Of a DNA stretch of 64,000 bases, positions 16,537 to 24,086 are shown in pieces; within the stretch, counting starts at the first letter, position 1, and the number at the start of each line of letters is the position of its first letter. Origin of the DNA: Chryseosolibacter sp964493505 (GTDB taxonomy: Bacteria > Bacteroidota > Bacteroidia > Cytophagales > Cyclobacteriaceae); NCBI GenBank assembly GCA_964493505.1, contig CAZBNP010000016.1, positions 43,819-107,818 on the forward strand. The letters are read 5' to 3'. The notes beneath the pieces are model-generated. The model worked only from the letters and a program-made list of their open reading frames with translations. It had not been told where the DNA came from and ran no database searches. The translations under genes and the position numbers were made by a program.

Positions 16537-18279
16537 TTAGGAAAGTTGGTTTTCAGGTGACTGCAGCATGGTGTTGAAGAGAAACTCAAGTTGCTCGCGG
16601 AGGTCCGGTGCGCTTTGATCCCACCGGGTGGTCCAGTATGCTTCGTCGAATTGTTGAAGAAACCGCTCTTTAAAATAGTTTAGCCGTTGCGCGCGCAGCG
16701 ATGAAGTGTCGTCTGCGCCCTCGTCGAACGTCAGGTTGTCGGAGTGAGGGAGAAGGTAACGGGCCACTTCAATAATCAGGCTTCGCGCGTCGCGCGCAAT
16801 AGCATTGCTGATATTGTTTTTTACAAATAGCTCCAGGTCTACTGTAAACATGTAGTTCTCCTGACTGGTCAGTACGCGACGGACGAAATCGTATCGCCGC
16901 GCCAGGTAGTTGGGTGTGATCCAGTTTCGGTGGTAGATCGGATACTGGTGATAGGCTTCATACCCGGCGACGTCGTAAGGTTCGAAGAAGTTGAGCCCGA
17001 GTCCCTCGAGATTCTGCACGAGCTCACCGGTCGCCTCATAGAAGGCTTCCGGCTGGGATATCATGTCGGGAAGCCGTATGTCAAAGAAGCGCAATGTACC
17101 GGTAACCAGATCGAGCGGTGATTTAATAATTCCTCCGTAGCTATCGTCGGTTACACCGGCGCCCGAATCGTAGAAGTGTTCGCTGCGCAACAGGTTTTCG
17201 ATGACGGGCTGGATTTTGAACCCCGACGCGACAAATGTATTGGCCATCTCTGTGATGACAGCCGAATCGATAGCCACGCTATCGTCCGGTGTGTGCGGCG
17301 CATACACAAAAAAGCGATAGATCTTCCAGCAGATATTTTTTACTGTTTCGGGTTTGCTGTATAGATAGTCGACCAACTGGCGGATTTCATCGATAGCGCT
17401 TTCTTCCGTCGGTAACCCGTTGTTTAGAAGGAGAGGATCGGGCTCGATAACCATATTATCGAAGCGCACGCTGAATGTTTTCGGGTCGTTATCGTGTGAC
17501 GAGGCGTTTTGCGGGTTGCCTCTCACCTTTCCTCTCATCAGTTCCGTATCGGCATCGATGGTTCCAAAATCCTTGTCTACAACCCACCCTGAGAAAACTC
17601 GGGCGGCGGCTTGTACATCGGCTTCCGTAAATAAAATATAGTCGCCCGGTTCGTCCGGTGTAGGAAGTGTGCCTTCCAGGCCACGACCGATTGTGTACAA
17701 CTCCATGAATTCGCGAGCGTAGTTTTCGTTCGGACTCCCCTTGACGTTTTGGTTCCCATCGAGCAGCGCGAGCATCGCGTTGTCAATGCTGATTCTTACT
17801 GACAATTCCTTGAAATTGAGAAGCGGATCTACACTGAGGGCATCGAGCGCATGGAGGCGTAGCAATTGATTCTGAAAATACAGTGACCGGCTGTTGTTGA
17901 CTTTCGATTGAATAGTCGTGAAATGAGTATGAAGAAAGAATACTATCCTTTCCCGGGCCGAGTAGGCAAGTTCTATCGAAGGGTCTGTGCCACCGCCCAG
18001 CATTTGGGCGATGAACCATCCTTTAAAGTAGTTCTGGAGGTCGTTATCCTCGCTGTTTGCGTTGGTGGTTCCCGACAGGAACCACTCCTGACCGGTTGCC
18101 GGATCGGGTGGTAATACCGGGTTGGGCAGACTTTGTCGCAGGAGTTGATTTACCGCCTGAGCCGGCGTGAGTTGCGCGAAGGTGTCAATCTGTTGTTTGG
18201 TAGCACCGAACGTCGCCCGCCTTAATAGGTGGGCCGCTCGTTTTACGCCTAGCGTACCGCTGAACTCGGTTAATGGCAT
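16537..18279 (-). CDS. DUF1800 domain protein
   Basis: The 580-residue protein matches the DUF1800 family: AAHLLRRATFGATKQQID at the N-terminus (about 15-32), the central NENYAREFMELYTIGRG block (about 183-199) and SPLDLVTGTLRFFDIRLPD and NWITPNYLARR toward the C-terminus. DUF1800 genes are found next to DUF1501 genes in Bacteroidota and Planctomycetota, as here (11-bp gap). No signal peptide is visible, while its partner carries a Tat signal, so the pair may be exported together by piggy-back; that is speculation. It is the first gene of the minus-strand operon, divergent from the HMG-CoA lyase gene. Confidence 0.92.
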   Translation of the reverse strand: MPLTEFSGTLGVKRAAHLLRRATFGATKQQIDTFAQLTPAQAVNQLLRQSLPNPVLPPDPATGQEWFLSGTTNANSEDNDLQNYFKGWFIAQMLGGGTDPSIELAYSARERIVFFLHTHFTTIQSKVNNSRSLYFQNQLLRLHALDALSVDPLLNFKELSVRISIDNAMLALLDGNQNVKGSPNENYAREFMELYTIGRGLEGTLPTPDEPGDYILFTEADVQAAARVFSGWVVDKDFGTIDADTELMRGKVRGNPQNASSHDNDPKTFSVRFDNMVIEPDPLLLNNGLPTEESAIDEIRQLVDYLYSKPETVKNICWKIYRFFVYAPHTPDDSVAIDSAVITEMANTFVASGFKIQPVIENLLRSEHFYDSGAGVTDDSYGGIIKSPLDLVTGTLRFFDIRLPDMISQPEAFYEATGELVQNLEGLGLNFFEPYDVAGYEAYHQYPIYHRNWITPNYLARRYDFVRRVLTSQENYMFTVDLELFVKNNISNAIARDARSLIIEVARYLLPHSDNLTFDEGADDTSSLRAQRLNYFKERFLQQFDEAYWTTRWDQSAPDLREQLEFLFNTMLQSPENQLS

Positions 18280-18432
18280 AGCGGGGGTATTCTTGTTTTT
18301 CGCTTAATCCTTAAAAAAGAGTACTTTAAACGCAATGACGGTTAAATGGCATATTACGTCGTTAACCATTGTGATTATTCTGTTACTTTGAGTTACCGTT
18401 TATCGCTACAAAAAATATATCACTTGCAGAGA

Positions 18433-19296
18433 ATGAAATCCTCCCCTAAGATCGTCGAATGCCCCCGCGATGCTATGCAGGGAATTATACCTTTCATTCC
18501 GACGTCGCGCAAGATAGAATATATCAATCAGCTTTTAAAGGTTGGTTTTGATACAATCGATTTTGGGAGTTTTGTGTCGGCAAAGGCGATCCCACAGATG
18601 ATGGATACAACGGAGGTGCTGAATGGACTTCGCCTGGAAGGCGCGCGTTCGAAGCTGTTAGCCATCGTTGCAAACACACGCGGCGCTAAAGAGGCTTCGC
18701 GTCATGAGGCAATCACATGCCTGGGATTTCCCTTGTCAATCTCCGAAACATTTCAGAAGAGGAATACGAATAAGTCGATTGCGGAAGCCATGAACGAGCT
18801 TGATGAGATCAGGGACATCTGCCTGAAATCGGGAAAGGAGCTTGTAACGTATATCAGCATGGGTTTTGGGAATCCCTACGGCGATCCCTACGAAGTGGAT
18901 CTGGTTGGGAAGTTTGTTGAGATCCTGGTGGCACTCGGCACCGATGTAGTCTCGCTCGCGGATACCATTGGCGTTGCTGAGCCTGCGTCGGTTGAAGCGC
19001 TTTTTAGTTCTATCTCAAAACAATTTCCCGATGTGGAAGTGGGTGTTCATCTTCACTCTACACCCGCCGGGGCGCTTTCGAAGATAGAGGCGGCTTACCG
19101 CGGTGGTTGCAGGCGGTTTGATGGCGCACTCCGCGGATTCGGAGGATGTCCGATGGCCTCCGACCACCTCGTGGGAAATATCGCTACCGAAACGATCGTT
19201 TCATTACTGGAAGGACAGGGCGAGAACACCGGCATTGACCGCCCGTCATTCGACGAAGCAGTGCTGATGGCTGATCGCGTATTCACTACTTTGTAA
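18433..19296 (+). CDS. Hydroxymethylglutaryl-CoA lyase
   Basis: The 287-residue DRE-TIM metallolyase cleaves HMG-CoA to acetoacetate and acetyl-CoA at the end of leucine breakdown. Start MKSSPKIVECPRDAMQG is chosen over an in-frame ATG 87 bases upstream because the conserved domain begins here; the R-D of CPRDAMQG is the metal/substrate motif. Also present are FGSFVSAKAIPQM, VSLADTIGVAEP, HLHSTPAGAL and the signature loop GFGGCPMASDHLVGNIATE with its catalytic Cys. The 3' end overlaps dprA convergently by 11 bp. Related aldolase-lyases (isopropylmalate-type) are less likely given the GGCP loop. Confidence 0.9.
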   Translation: MKSSPKIVECPRDAMQGIIPFIPTSRKIEYINQLLKVGFDTIDFGSFVSAKAIPQMMDTTEVLNGLRLEGARSKLLAIVANTRGAKEASRHEAITCLGFPLSISETFQKRNTNKSIAEAMNELDEIRDICLKSGKELVTYISMGFGNPYGDPYEVDLVGKFVEILVALGTDVVSLADTIGVAEPASVEALFSSISKQFPDVEVGVHLHSTPAGALSKIEAAYRGGCRRFDGALRGFGGCPMASDHLVGNIATETIVSLLEGQGENTGIDRPSFDEAVLMADRVFTTL

Positions 19297-20389
19297 GCTT
19301 GTATATTTTTCCGGGCATCGCGACAGCCGCGCCTTTAAATTCGAGTGTCAGCAACAACGTAGCTACCTGGTTGATTGGCAGGTTGGTCCGCCAGCAGATT
19401 TCATCGATCATCATTTGCTTGTGGTTGTCGAGAAGAACGCGGAGTATGCGTTGTTCTTCGCTGGTGAACGCCTCGAGGTTCAGCGGTTCTGTTTTTGAAT
19501 TGCCCGCGGCCCGATCCCAGTTCATGATATATTCGAGGTCTTTCACGGAAGTGAGCAGATGAGCGCGGTTTGACTTGATCAGGTTGTTGCAGCCTTCCGA
19601 ATGACTTTGACGGAGATTTCCCGGCATCGCGAAGACATCCTTGTTGTAGCTGTTGGCGATATCGGCGGTTATGAGGGCACCGCCTTTCTCGGCTGCTTCG
19701 ACTATGATAACAGCATCTGCCAACGCCGCGACGATCCGGTTGCGTGCGGGAAAATTGTGCGCGTCGGGCTGTGTGCCGAACGGATGCTCGGTGAGCAGTC
19801 CGCCGGATTCCATCATCCTGTTTGCGACCTCGCGGTGAGAAGGAGGGTAGATTACATCGATGCCGCTGCCCATCACGCCGACGGTGGGTAGTTTGTTTCG
19901 CAGTGCCTGCTTGTGTGCGTGAATATCGATTCCATAAGCGAGTCCGCTTACGATCAGTGCTCTGTGCGGCACGAGATCCCTGACGAGATTTTCGACGCAT
20001 TCCCTGCCGTATGCGGTAGCCTGGCGGGTGCCTACGATAGCGACTATCCTGGGGTTCTCCAGGTCCATGGTTCCTTTTGCATAAAGCAGAGTAGGTGCAT
20101 CGACCACCTGGCGAAGCCGCGACGGATACTTCTCATCAATAAAGAAGAGTAGTTCAGTGTGTGATCTTTCAGTGAACCTGAGTTCTTTTTCGGCGAGGGC
20201 GAAGGGTTTTCCTGTTATGATAGCCTCGGCGGTAACGAGCCCGATTCCGGGGATCTTGCGCAATTTCCCGCGCGGGGTCGTGAAAACCTTTTCCGCAGAT
20301 CCGCAATAGCTGATCAGTTGCCGGATTAGACGGTCTCCGAGGCCCGGGATAAAATGCAGGGCGAGCAGTGACAGACGATTCTGGTCCAT
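19286..20389 (-). CDS. dprA: DNA-processing protein DprA
   Basis: The 367-residue protein loads RecA on incoming single-stranded DNA in natural transformation. It has an N-terminal helix-hairpin-helix (KIPGIGLVTAEAII), the Rossmann DprA domain (VGTRQATAYGRECV; SGLAYGIDIHAHKQAL; GSGIDVIYPPSH; NFPARNRIVAALADAVIIVE; ITADIANSYNKDVFAMPG) and a C-terminal winged helix (about 300-365). ATG at 20389 (MDQNRLSLLAL) is preferred to an in-frame start 54 bases upstream. It is last in a minus-strand run with MerR, CapA-like and two M23 genes. No other competence gene is in view. Confidence 0.95.
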   Translation of the reverse strand: MDQNRLSLLALHFIPGLGDRLIRQLISYCGSAEKVFTTPRGKLRKIPGIGLVTAEAIITGKPFALAEKELRFTERSHTELLFFIDEKYPSRLRQVVDAPTLLYAKGTMDLENPRIVAIVGTRQATAYGRECVENLVRDLVPHRALIVSGLAYGIDIHAHKQALRNKLPTVGVMGSGIDVIYPPSHREVANRMMESGGLLTEHPFGTQPDAHNFPARNRIVAALADAVIIVEAAEKGGALITADIANSYNKDVFAMPGNLRQSHSEGCNNLIKSNRAHLLTSVKDLEYIMNWDRAAGNSKTEPLNLEAFTSEEQRILRVLLDNHKQMMIDEICWRTNLPINQVATLLLTLEFKGAAVAMPGKIYKLTK

Positions 20390-20449
20390 CGGGGTCTTTT
20401 TCAGAAGTATGCAGAATGATCCGGGGTCCACAGACCGCGGCACGGGTTA

Positions 20450-20785
20450 TTATAGTCTTTCGCGGACGTCCATCAGAAATTTTTTCACGTTGCGCAGGGA
20501 GTCGATCATTTCCATTTTGTCTTTGACTGCCTGGGAATCATTACGAAGCATTTCTTTGGCGCCCTGGAGCGTAAATCCTTTTTCTTTCACAAGATGATAG
20601 ATGATGCGAATTTTTTCTATATCCTGTTTTGTGAATTGGCGGTTACCCTTGCGATTCTTTTTCGGCTTGATAATATCGAACTCGGACTCCCAAAAGCGGA
20701 TCAGGGAGGGGGCTAGTGCTAAAATTTCTGCTACTTCTCCTATGGAGAAGTACAGTTTTTCGATTTCCTTTTCCCTATACGCCAT
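20450..20785 (-). CDS. MerR-family transcriptional regulator, short type
   Basis: The 111-residue protein is a MerR-type winged helix (LYFSIGEVAEILALAPSLIR, about 11-30, with RFWESEF as wing) followed by a helical C-terminal segment (GFTLQGAKEMLRND) and no sensor cysteine pair or ligand domain. This short form is conserved in Bacteroidota, near envelope genes. ATG at 20785 starts 1 base after the CapA stop; an in-frame TTG 12 bases upstream is less likely. It probably acts as a constitutive DNA-binding regulator; its target is unknown. Confidence 0.9.
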   Translation of the reverse strand: MAYREKEIEKLYFSIGEVAEILALAPSLIRFWESEFDIIKPKKNRKGNRQFTKQDIEKIRIIYHLVKEKGFTLQGAKEMLRNDSQAVKDKMEMIDSLRNVKKFLMDVRERL

Positions 20786-20786
20786 G

Positions 20787-21923
20787 TTACTGTCCAAGAT
20801 AGGTAATTATGCCTTCATCGTCAATCTGTATTTCCGATTCCGGAAAATCTTTTTTCGAAAGGTCCTGTATAATTTTAATGACTGATTTTGCCGGGTCGAT
20901 TTGCACACCGTTGACATGTGATTGGATGGTGGGAGTGATTTCTCCTTTGATAAATTCGCCCGACCGGCTGGTAAAGACTTTGATGATAGGTGCCAGTCCG
21001 TTGATCCCGGCGATATTGATTCCCTTATAGGTGCAAAAATTGCCAAGGCTATAGGCGATAAATCTTTTCTTGTAGACCTCCACGCCGCGGGTCACGTGAG
21101 GGCCGTGGCCGAAGACAATATCGGCGCCTTCGTCTATAAGGGTGTGTGAGAACTCATAGACATCGCCGCGGTCTTCGCCGTAGTACATCTCATGTGCGCG
21201 GGGTACATGCTGATGTTTAGCCCCTTCCGCGCCACCGTGGAAAGAAACGATCACGATATCAGTCAGGGAATCCAGTTCCCGGACGATCCGGCGGGCACCT
21301 TCCAGGTCATTGATCTGAACGCAGTTGGTATTTGGCGCAAAGGCTGCGAGGCCATACCGGATACTGTCTTGAATGAATATCGCGGTTTTCATGGAAACCT
21401 GTCCGGCGTGCAATATGCCGGCCTGGATGAGGTAATGCATGGTGGTGTCACGCCCCTCGTTTCCCATATCGCCTGCGTGGTTGTTTGCGAGGCTTACCAT
21501 ATCGAATCCGGCATTGACCAGGTTTTTGACGTACCTCACGGGCGACCGGAATGCGTAGCAAACTTTTGGATCCTTGCATTGTTTCGGCGTGCCGCCTTCA
21601 TCGAGCAGAGTGCCCTCCAGGTTTCCGAATGTAACATTGGCATCGCGGAGAATGTGCGCGACACCGCGCATGAGAAAATCTCCATCGCCTGGCGGGAGCC
21701 GGTCTTCGGGGTAGTTGGTTCCCATCATGATGTCGCCCACGCCGATGATGGTAAGGGTATCCGCCGGCGCACTTGATAATAATATAGAGTCAGGCGCGGA
21801 TGCTACTGGCAGAGTAGCGGCCGGAACGCTGGTACCTACCTCGTTCCGCAGGCTGTCAGGCTGCTGCTGAGCAAGAACTACTGACGTGCACCAGCTGCAC
21901 CACACAAATAACAGATACTTCAT
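20787..21923 (-). CDS. CapA-family (PGA_cap) metallophosphatase-like exported protein
   Basis: The 378-residue protein has a signal peptide (about 1-20, ending VVLAQ) and a PGA_cap calcineurin-like domain: VGDIMMGTNYP (metal motif, about 60-70), FGNLEGTLLDEGG, VSLANNHAGDMG, VIVSFHGGAEG and DIVFGHGPHVTRGVE. In Bacillus the CapA/PgsA relative takes part in poly-gamma-glutamate capsule synthesis; no capB or capC partner is here, and in Bacteroidota such solitary genes have no assigned substrate. It lies 56 bp after the second M23 gene and 1 base before the MerR gene, so an envelope role is inferred. Confidence 0.88.
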   Translation of the reverse strand: MKYLLFVWCSWCTSVVLAQQQPDSLRNEVGTSVPAATLPVASAPDSILLSSAPADTLTIIGVGDIMMGTNYPEDRLPPGDGDFLMRGVAHILRDANVTFGNLEGTLLDEGGTPKQCKDPKVCYAFRSPVRYVKNLVNAGFDMVSLANNHAGDMGNEGRDTTMHYLIQAGILHAGQVSMKTAIFIQDSIRYGLAAFAPNTNCVQINDLEGARRIVRELDSLTDIVIVSFHGGAEGAKHQHVPRAHEMYYGEDRGDVYEFSHTLIDEGADIVFGHGPHVTRGVEVYKKRFIAYSLGNFCTYKGINIAGINGLAPIIKVFTSRSGEFIKGEITPTIQSHVNGVQIDPAKSVIKIIQDLSKKDFPESEIQIDDEGIITYLGQ

Positions 21924-21979
21924 GCGGAGTGACTTAAAAACAGGGTTGCAAGAAAGCAGTTTTCAGAGGATTATAAAAG

Positions 21980-22942
21980 TCAGTCGAGCGGCTGGCGGTT
22001 TTTACTGCCTTCTTCGACGAGCTTTTCGTACTCCTTGTTGCTGAGGTCGCGCTGGAAGAAATTTATAGGATTGATTTGCAAGCCCTTATAAAGCACTTCG
22101 TAGTGAAGGTGAGGTCCGCCCGACAATCCCGTATTGCCGACGAATCCGATGATATCACCACGTTTGATCCGCTCACCGCGTTTTACATTAAATTTTGACA
22201 GGTGAGCGTATCGCGTTTCGTAGCCATACCCGTGTTCGACAAAGATCACGTTTCCGAATGTGCCGGAAAAGTACGCGATCTTCACGACGCCGTCGCCGGT
22301 TGCGTACACGGGAGTACCGATGTCGGCGGTAAAGTCGAGACCTTTATGATCACGGACATAGCCCAGTAGCGGATGCAGGCGTTCGCCGAAGGTTGAGTGA
22401 AGACGGGTGAGCGTTTCATTGCTGATGGGCTGAATGGCGGGGCGTGCCGCCCACATCAACGTCTTTTGTTCATAGAGGTTGGCGATCTCGTCATACGATT
22501 GAACTTCGACATCCAGTCGGTGCTTGAGTTTCTCCAGCACTTCATATTCGTGGAGGATCATCGGAAAGTCTTCGAGCTGTGTCTTGTTGACTTTTTCTCT
22601 ACCACCAATACCCGCTTCACGAATACTCGCATCAAGTGGTTCGGAGTCGAGGATTACCCTGTAGTTGTGATCGCCTTTTTCGATCAGCGTCAGCAGTTTT
22701 GAGTCCGCTTCGTTGATGTGATCGCGGAGGATGTCCCACTGGATGCGAAGCCGTTGATTGTCTTCGGCGAGGAAGATCTCGTCGAGCGACGGGATGAAGC
22801 GCAGCAGATAGACGTAAGCCGTCAGTGCGATCACCAGTGATAATGACAGGAAGAGCAGGATTTTCCTGCGCAACACTTTTGCCGTAACGTAATACGGTTC
22901 GTATTTGCAGGTAGTGTCATTATACCGGAATCGGGTTGCCAT
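21980..22942 (-). CDS. M23 family metallopeptidase (membrane-anchored), second of pair
   Basis: The 320-residue protein has a membrane anchor (about 27-48), a coiled-coil stretch (about 58-165) and a C-terminal LytM/M23 domain with zinc ligands HPLLGYVRDHKGLD (H and D of the HxxxD motif) and HLHYE. M23 enzymes cut peptidoglycan cross-bridges or act as amidase activators. The motif set is intact, so it should be catalytic. Its ATG shares a base with the stop of the paralogous upstream gene (TGATG), so the two are translationally coupled. The N-terminal RYNDTTCKYEPY recurs in both, marking a tandem duplication. Confidence 0.93.
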   Translation of the reverse strand: MATRFRYNDTTCKYEPYYVTAKVLRRKILLFLSLSLVIALTAYVYLLRFIPSLDEIFLAEDNQRLRIQWDILRDHINEADSKLLTLIEKGDHNYRVILDSEPLDASIREAGIGGREKVNKTQLEDFPMILHEYEVLEKLKHRLDVEVQSYDEIANLYEQKTLMWAARPAIQPISNETLTRLHSTFGERLHPLLGYVRDHKGLDFTADIGTPVYATGDGVVKIAYFSGTFGNVIFVEHGYGYETRYAHLSKFNVKRGERIKRGDIIGFVGNTGLSGGPHLHYEVLYKGLQINPINFFQRDLSNKEYEKLVEEGSKNRQPLD

Positions 22943-23916
22943 CAGTCAAGCGATTGGTTTTGTTGATGGCTCTTCAGAATGAGCAGGTAGTGTTCATCTG
23001 CGTTCAAGCCTTCGATCAGGTAGTAAACAGGATCGACATTTTGCCCGTCGCGAATGACTTCATAGTGAACGTGCGGCGCGACCGATCCGCCGCTTGATCC
23101 CACGGTCCCTATGGGTTCGCCCTTTGAGATCTTGCTGCCGTAACGCACGGTGATATCCTCGAGGTGCGCATAGCGTGTAACCACCCCGTTGCCATGGTCG
23201 ATCTCCACATAATTTCCATAGCCAGCCTGCAGATCGCTTCGCTTGAGTTGCGAAATGGTGCCTGCGGCGGCGGCGAGTACGGCTGTGCCACGCGGCGCCG
23301 CGAGGTCGAGCCCGAGGTGTTCATAGAGGCCTTTGTGGAATGGGTTGACGCGCATACCATATCCCGAGATCAAACGGTCAGCCTGCCACGGCAGTACGGG
23401 TGGCAGCGTGGGCAGCGCGAGTATTTTTGGCAACGCCGCTTTATCAAGTGCCATTGACTCACTAAAATGATAGCTTGTAGCAACGGCGTGGTGTTTCAGG
23501 CTGCCGGATGTGTTTGCCAGCGCTTCCACCTGGCCGCTGAAAGAAGAAGGATCGGCCAGGAGCAGATCTTCCTTGGAAGCCCGGTCTACCACGGGGGCTG
23601 GGGCGGGTGGCCGCGATCCGAAAAACTTGGTGTGAAGAACTTTGTCGCGGTATTCGAGTGACGCAAGTACGGGTTGAAGCTCGTTGAGTTGAGACGTGAG
23701 GGCGGCATGGTGTCTTTCTAATGCCTTGTTTTCTTTGCGCAGGCTTATCTCGCGGTCTGTGTTGACGAGCATGTTGTGGAGAAAAAGAATAGCGACCAAC
23801 ATACACGCTGCAACAACCCCCAGTCCCAGGCAATACCAGAGGAGGCTCTTGATTGAAAGTCGTACGCGCTCATACTGGCACGTATCAGCGTTGTAGCGAA
23901 AGGTTGTATAACGCAT
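22942..23916 (-). CDS. M23 family metallopeptidase (membrane-anchored), first of pair
   Basis: The 324-residue paralogue of the following gene opens with RYNADTCQYERVRLSIK, a membrane helix (about 28-50), a coiled coil (about 58-95) and a Pro/Ala-rich linker, then a LytM domain with NPFHKGLYEHLGLDLA and HVHYE zinc motifs. It is probably the first gene of a five-gene run (M23, M23, CapA-like, MerR, dprA). Both anchored peptidases share domain order, so a common role in peptidoglycan remodelling, with different linkers, is likely. Confidence 0.92.
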   Translation of the reverse strand: MRYTTFRYNADTCQYERVRLSIKSLLWYCLGLGVVAACMLVAILFLHNMLVNTDREISLRKENKALERHHAALTSQLNELQPVLASLEYRDKVLHTKFFGSRPPAPAPVVDRASKEDLLLADPSSFSGQVEALANTSGSLKHHAVATSYHFSESMALDKAALPKILALPTLPPVLPWQADRLISGYGMRVNPFHKGLYEHLGLDLAAPRGTAVLAAAAGTISQLKRSDLQAGYGNYVEIDHGNGVVTRYAHLEDITVRYGSKISKGEPIGTVGSSGGSVAPHVHYEVIRDGQNVDPVYYLIEGLNADEHYLLILKSHQQNQSLD

Positions 23917-24086
23917 CTATAACAATTCGTCTTCAGGGCTCCATAAAAAAATCTGCCCTTTCTGAGTATTCTGCCTCCACGGCGGCTATTTTTGTGGCTT
24001 GCTAATCCCGCATTTGTCGACAAACGCCTGGATTAGCGGGCTAATATAGGAAAAAACAACATATTGTCGCTTAAAACGCTATTGGG

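Noticed and set aside
18346..18432. N-terminal extension of HMG-CoA lyase
   Set aside because: The 29 added residues have no match to the family, and a promoter-like TTACTTTG lies within the stretch.
21980..23916. Two M23 genes as one gene split by a frameshift
   Set aside because: Each has its own membrane anchor and a complete catalytic domain, so they are tandem paralogues.
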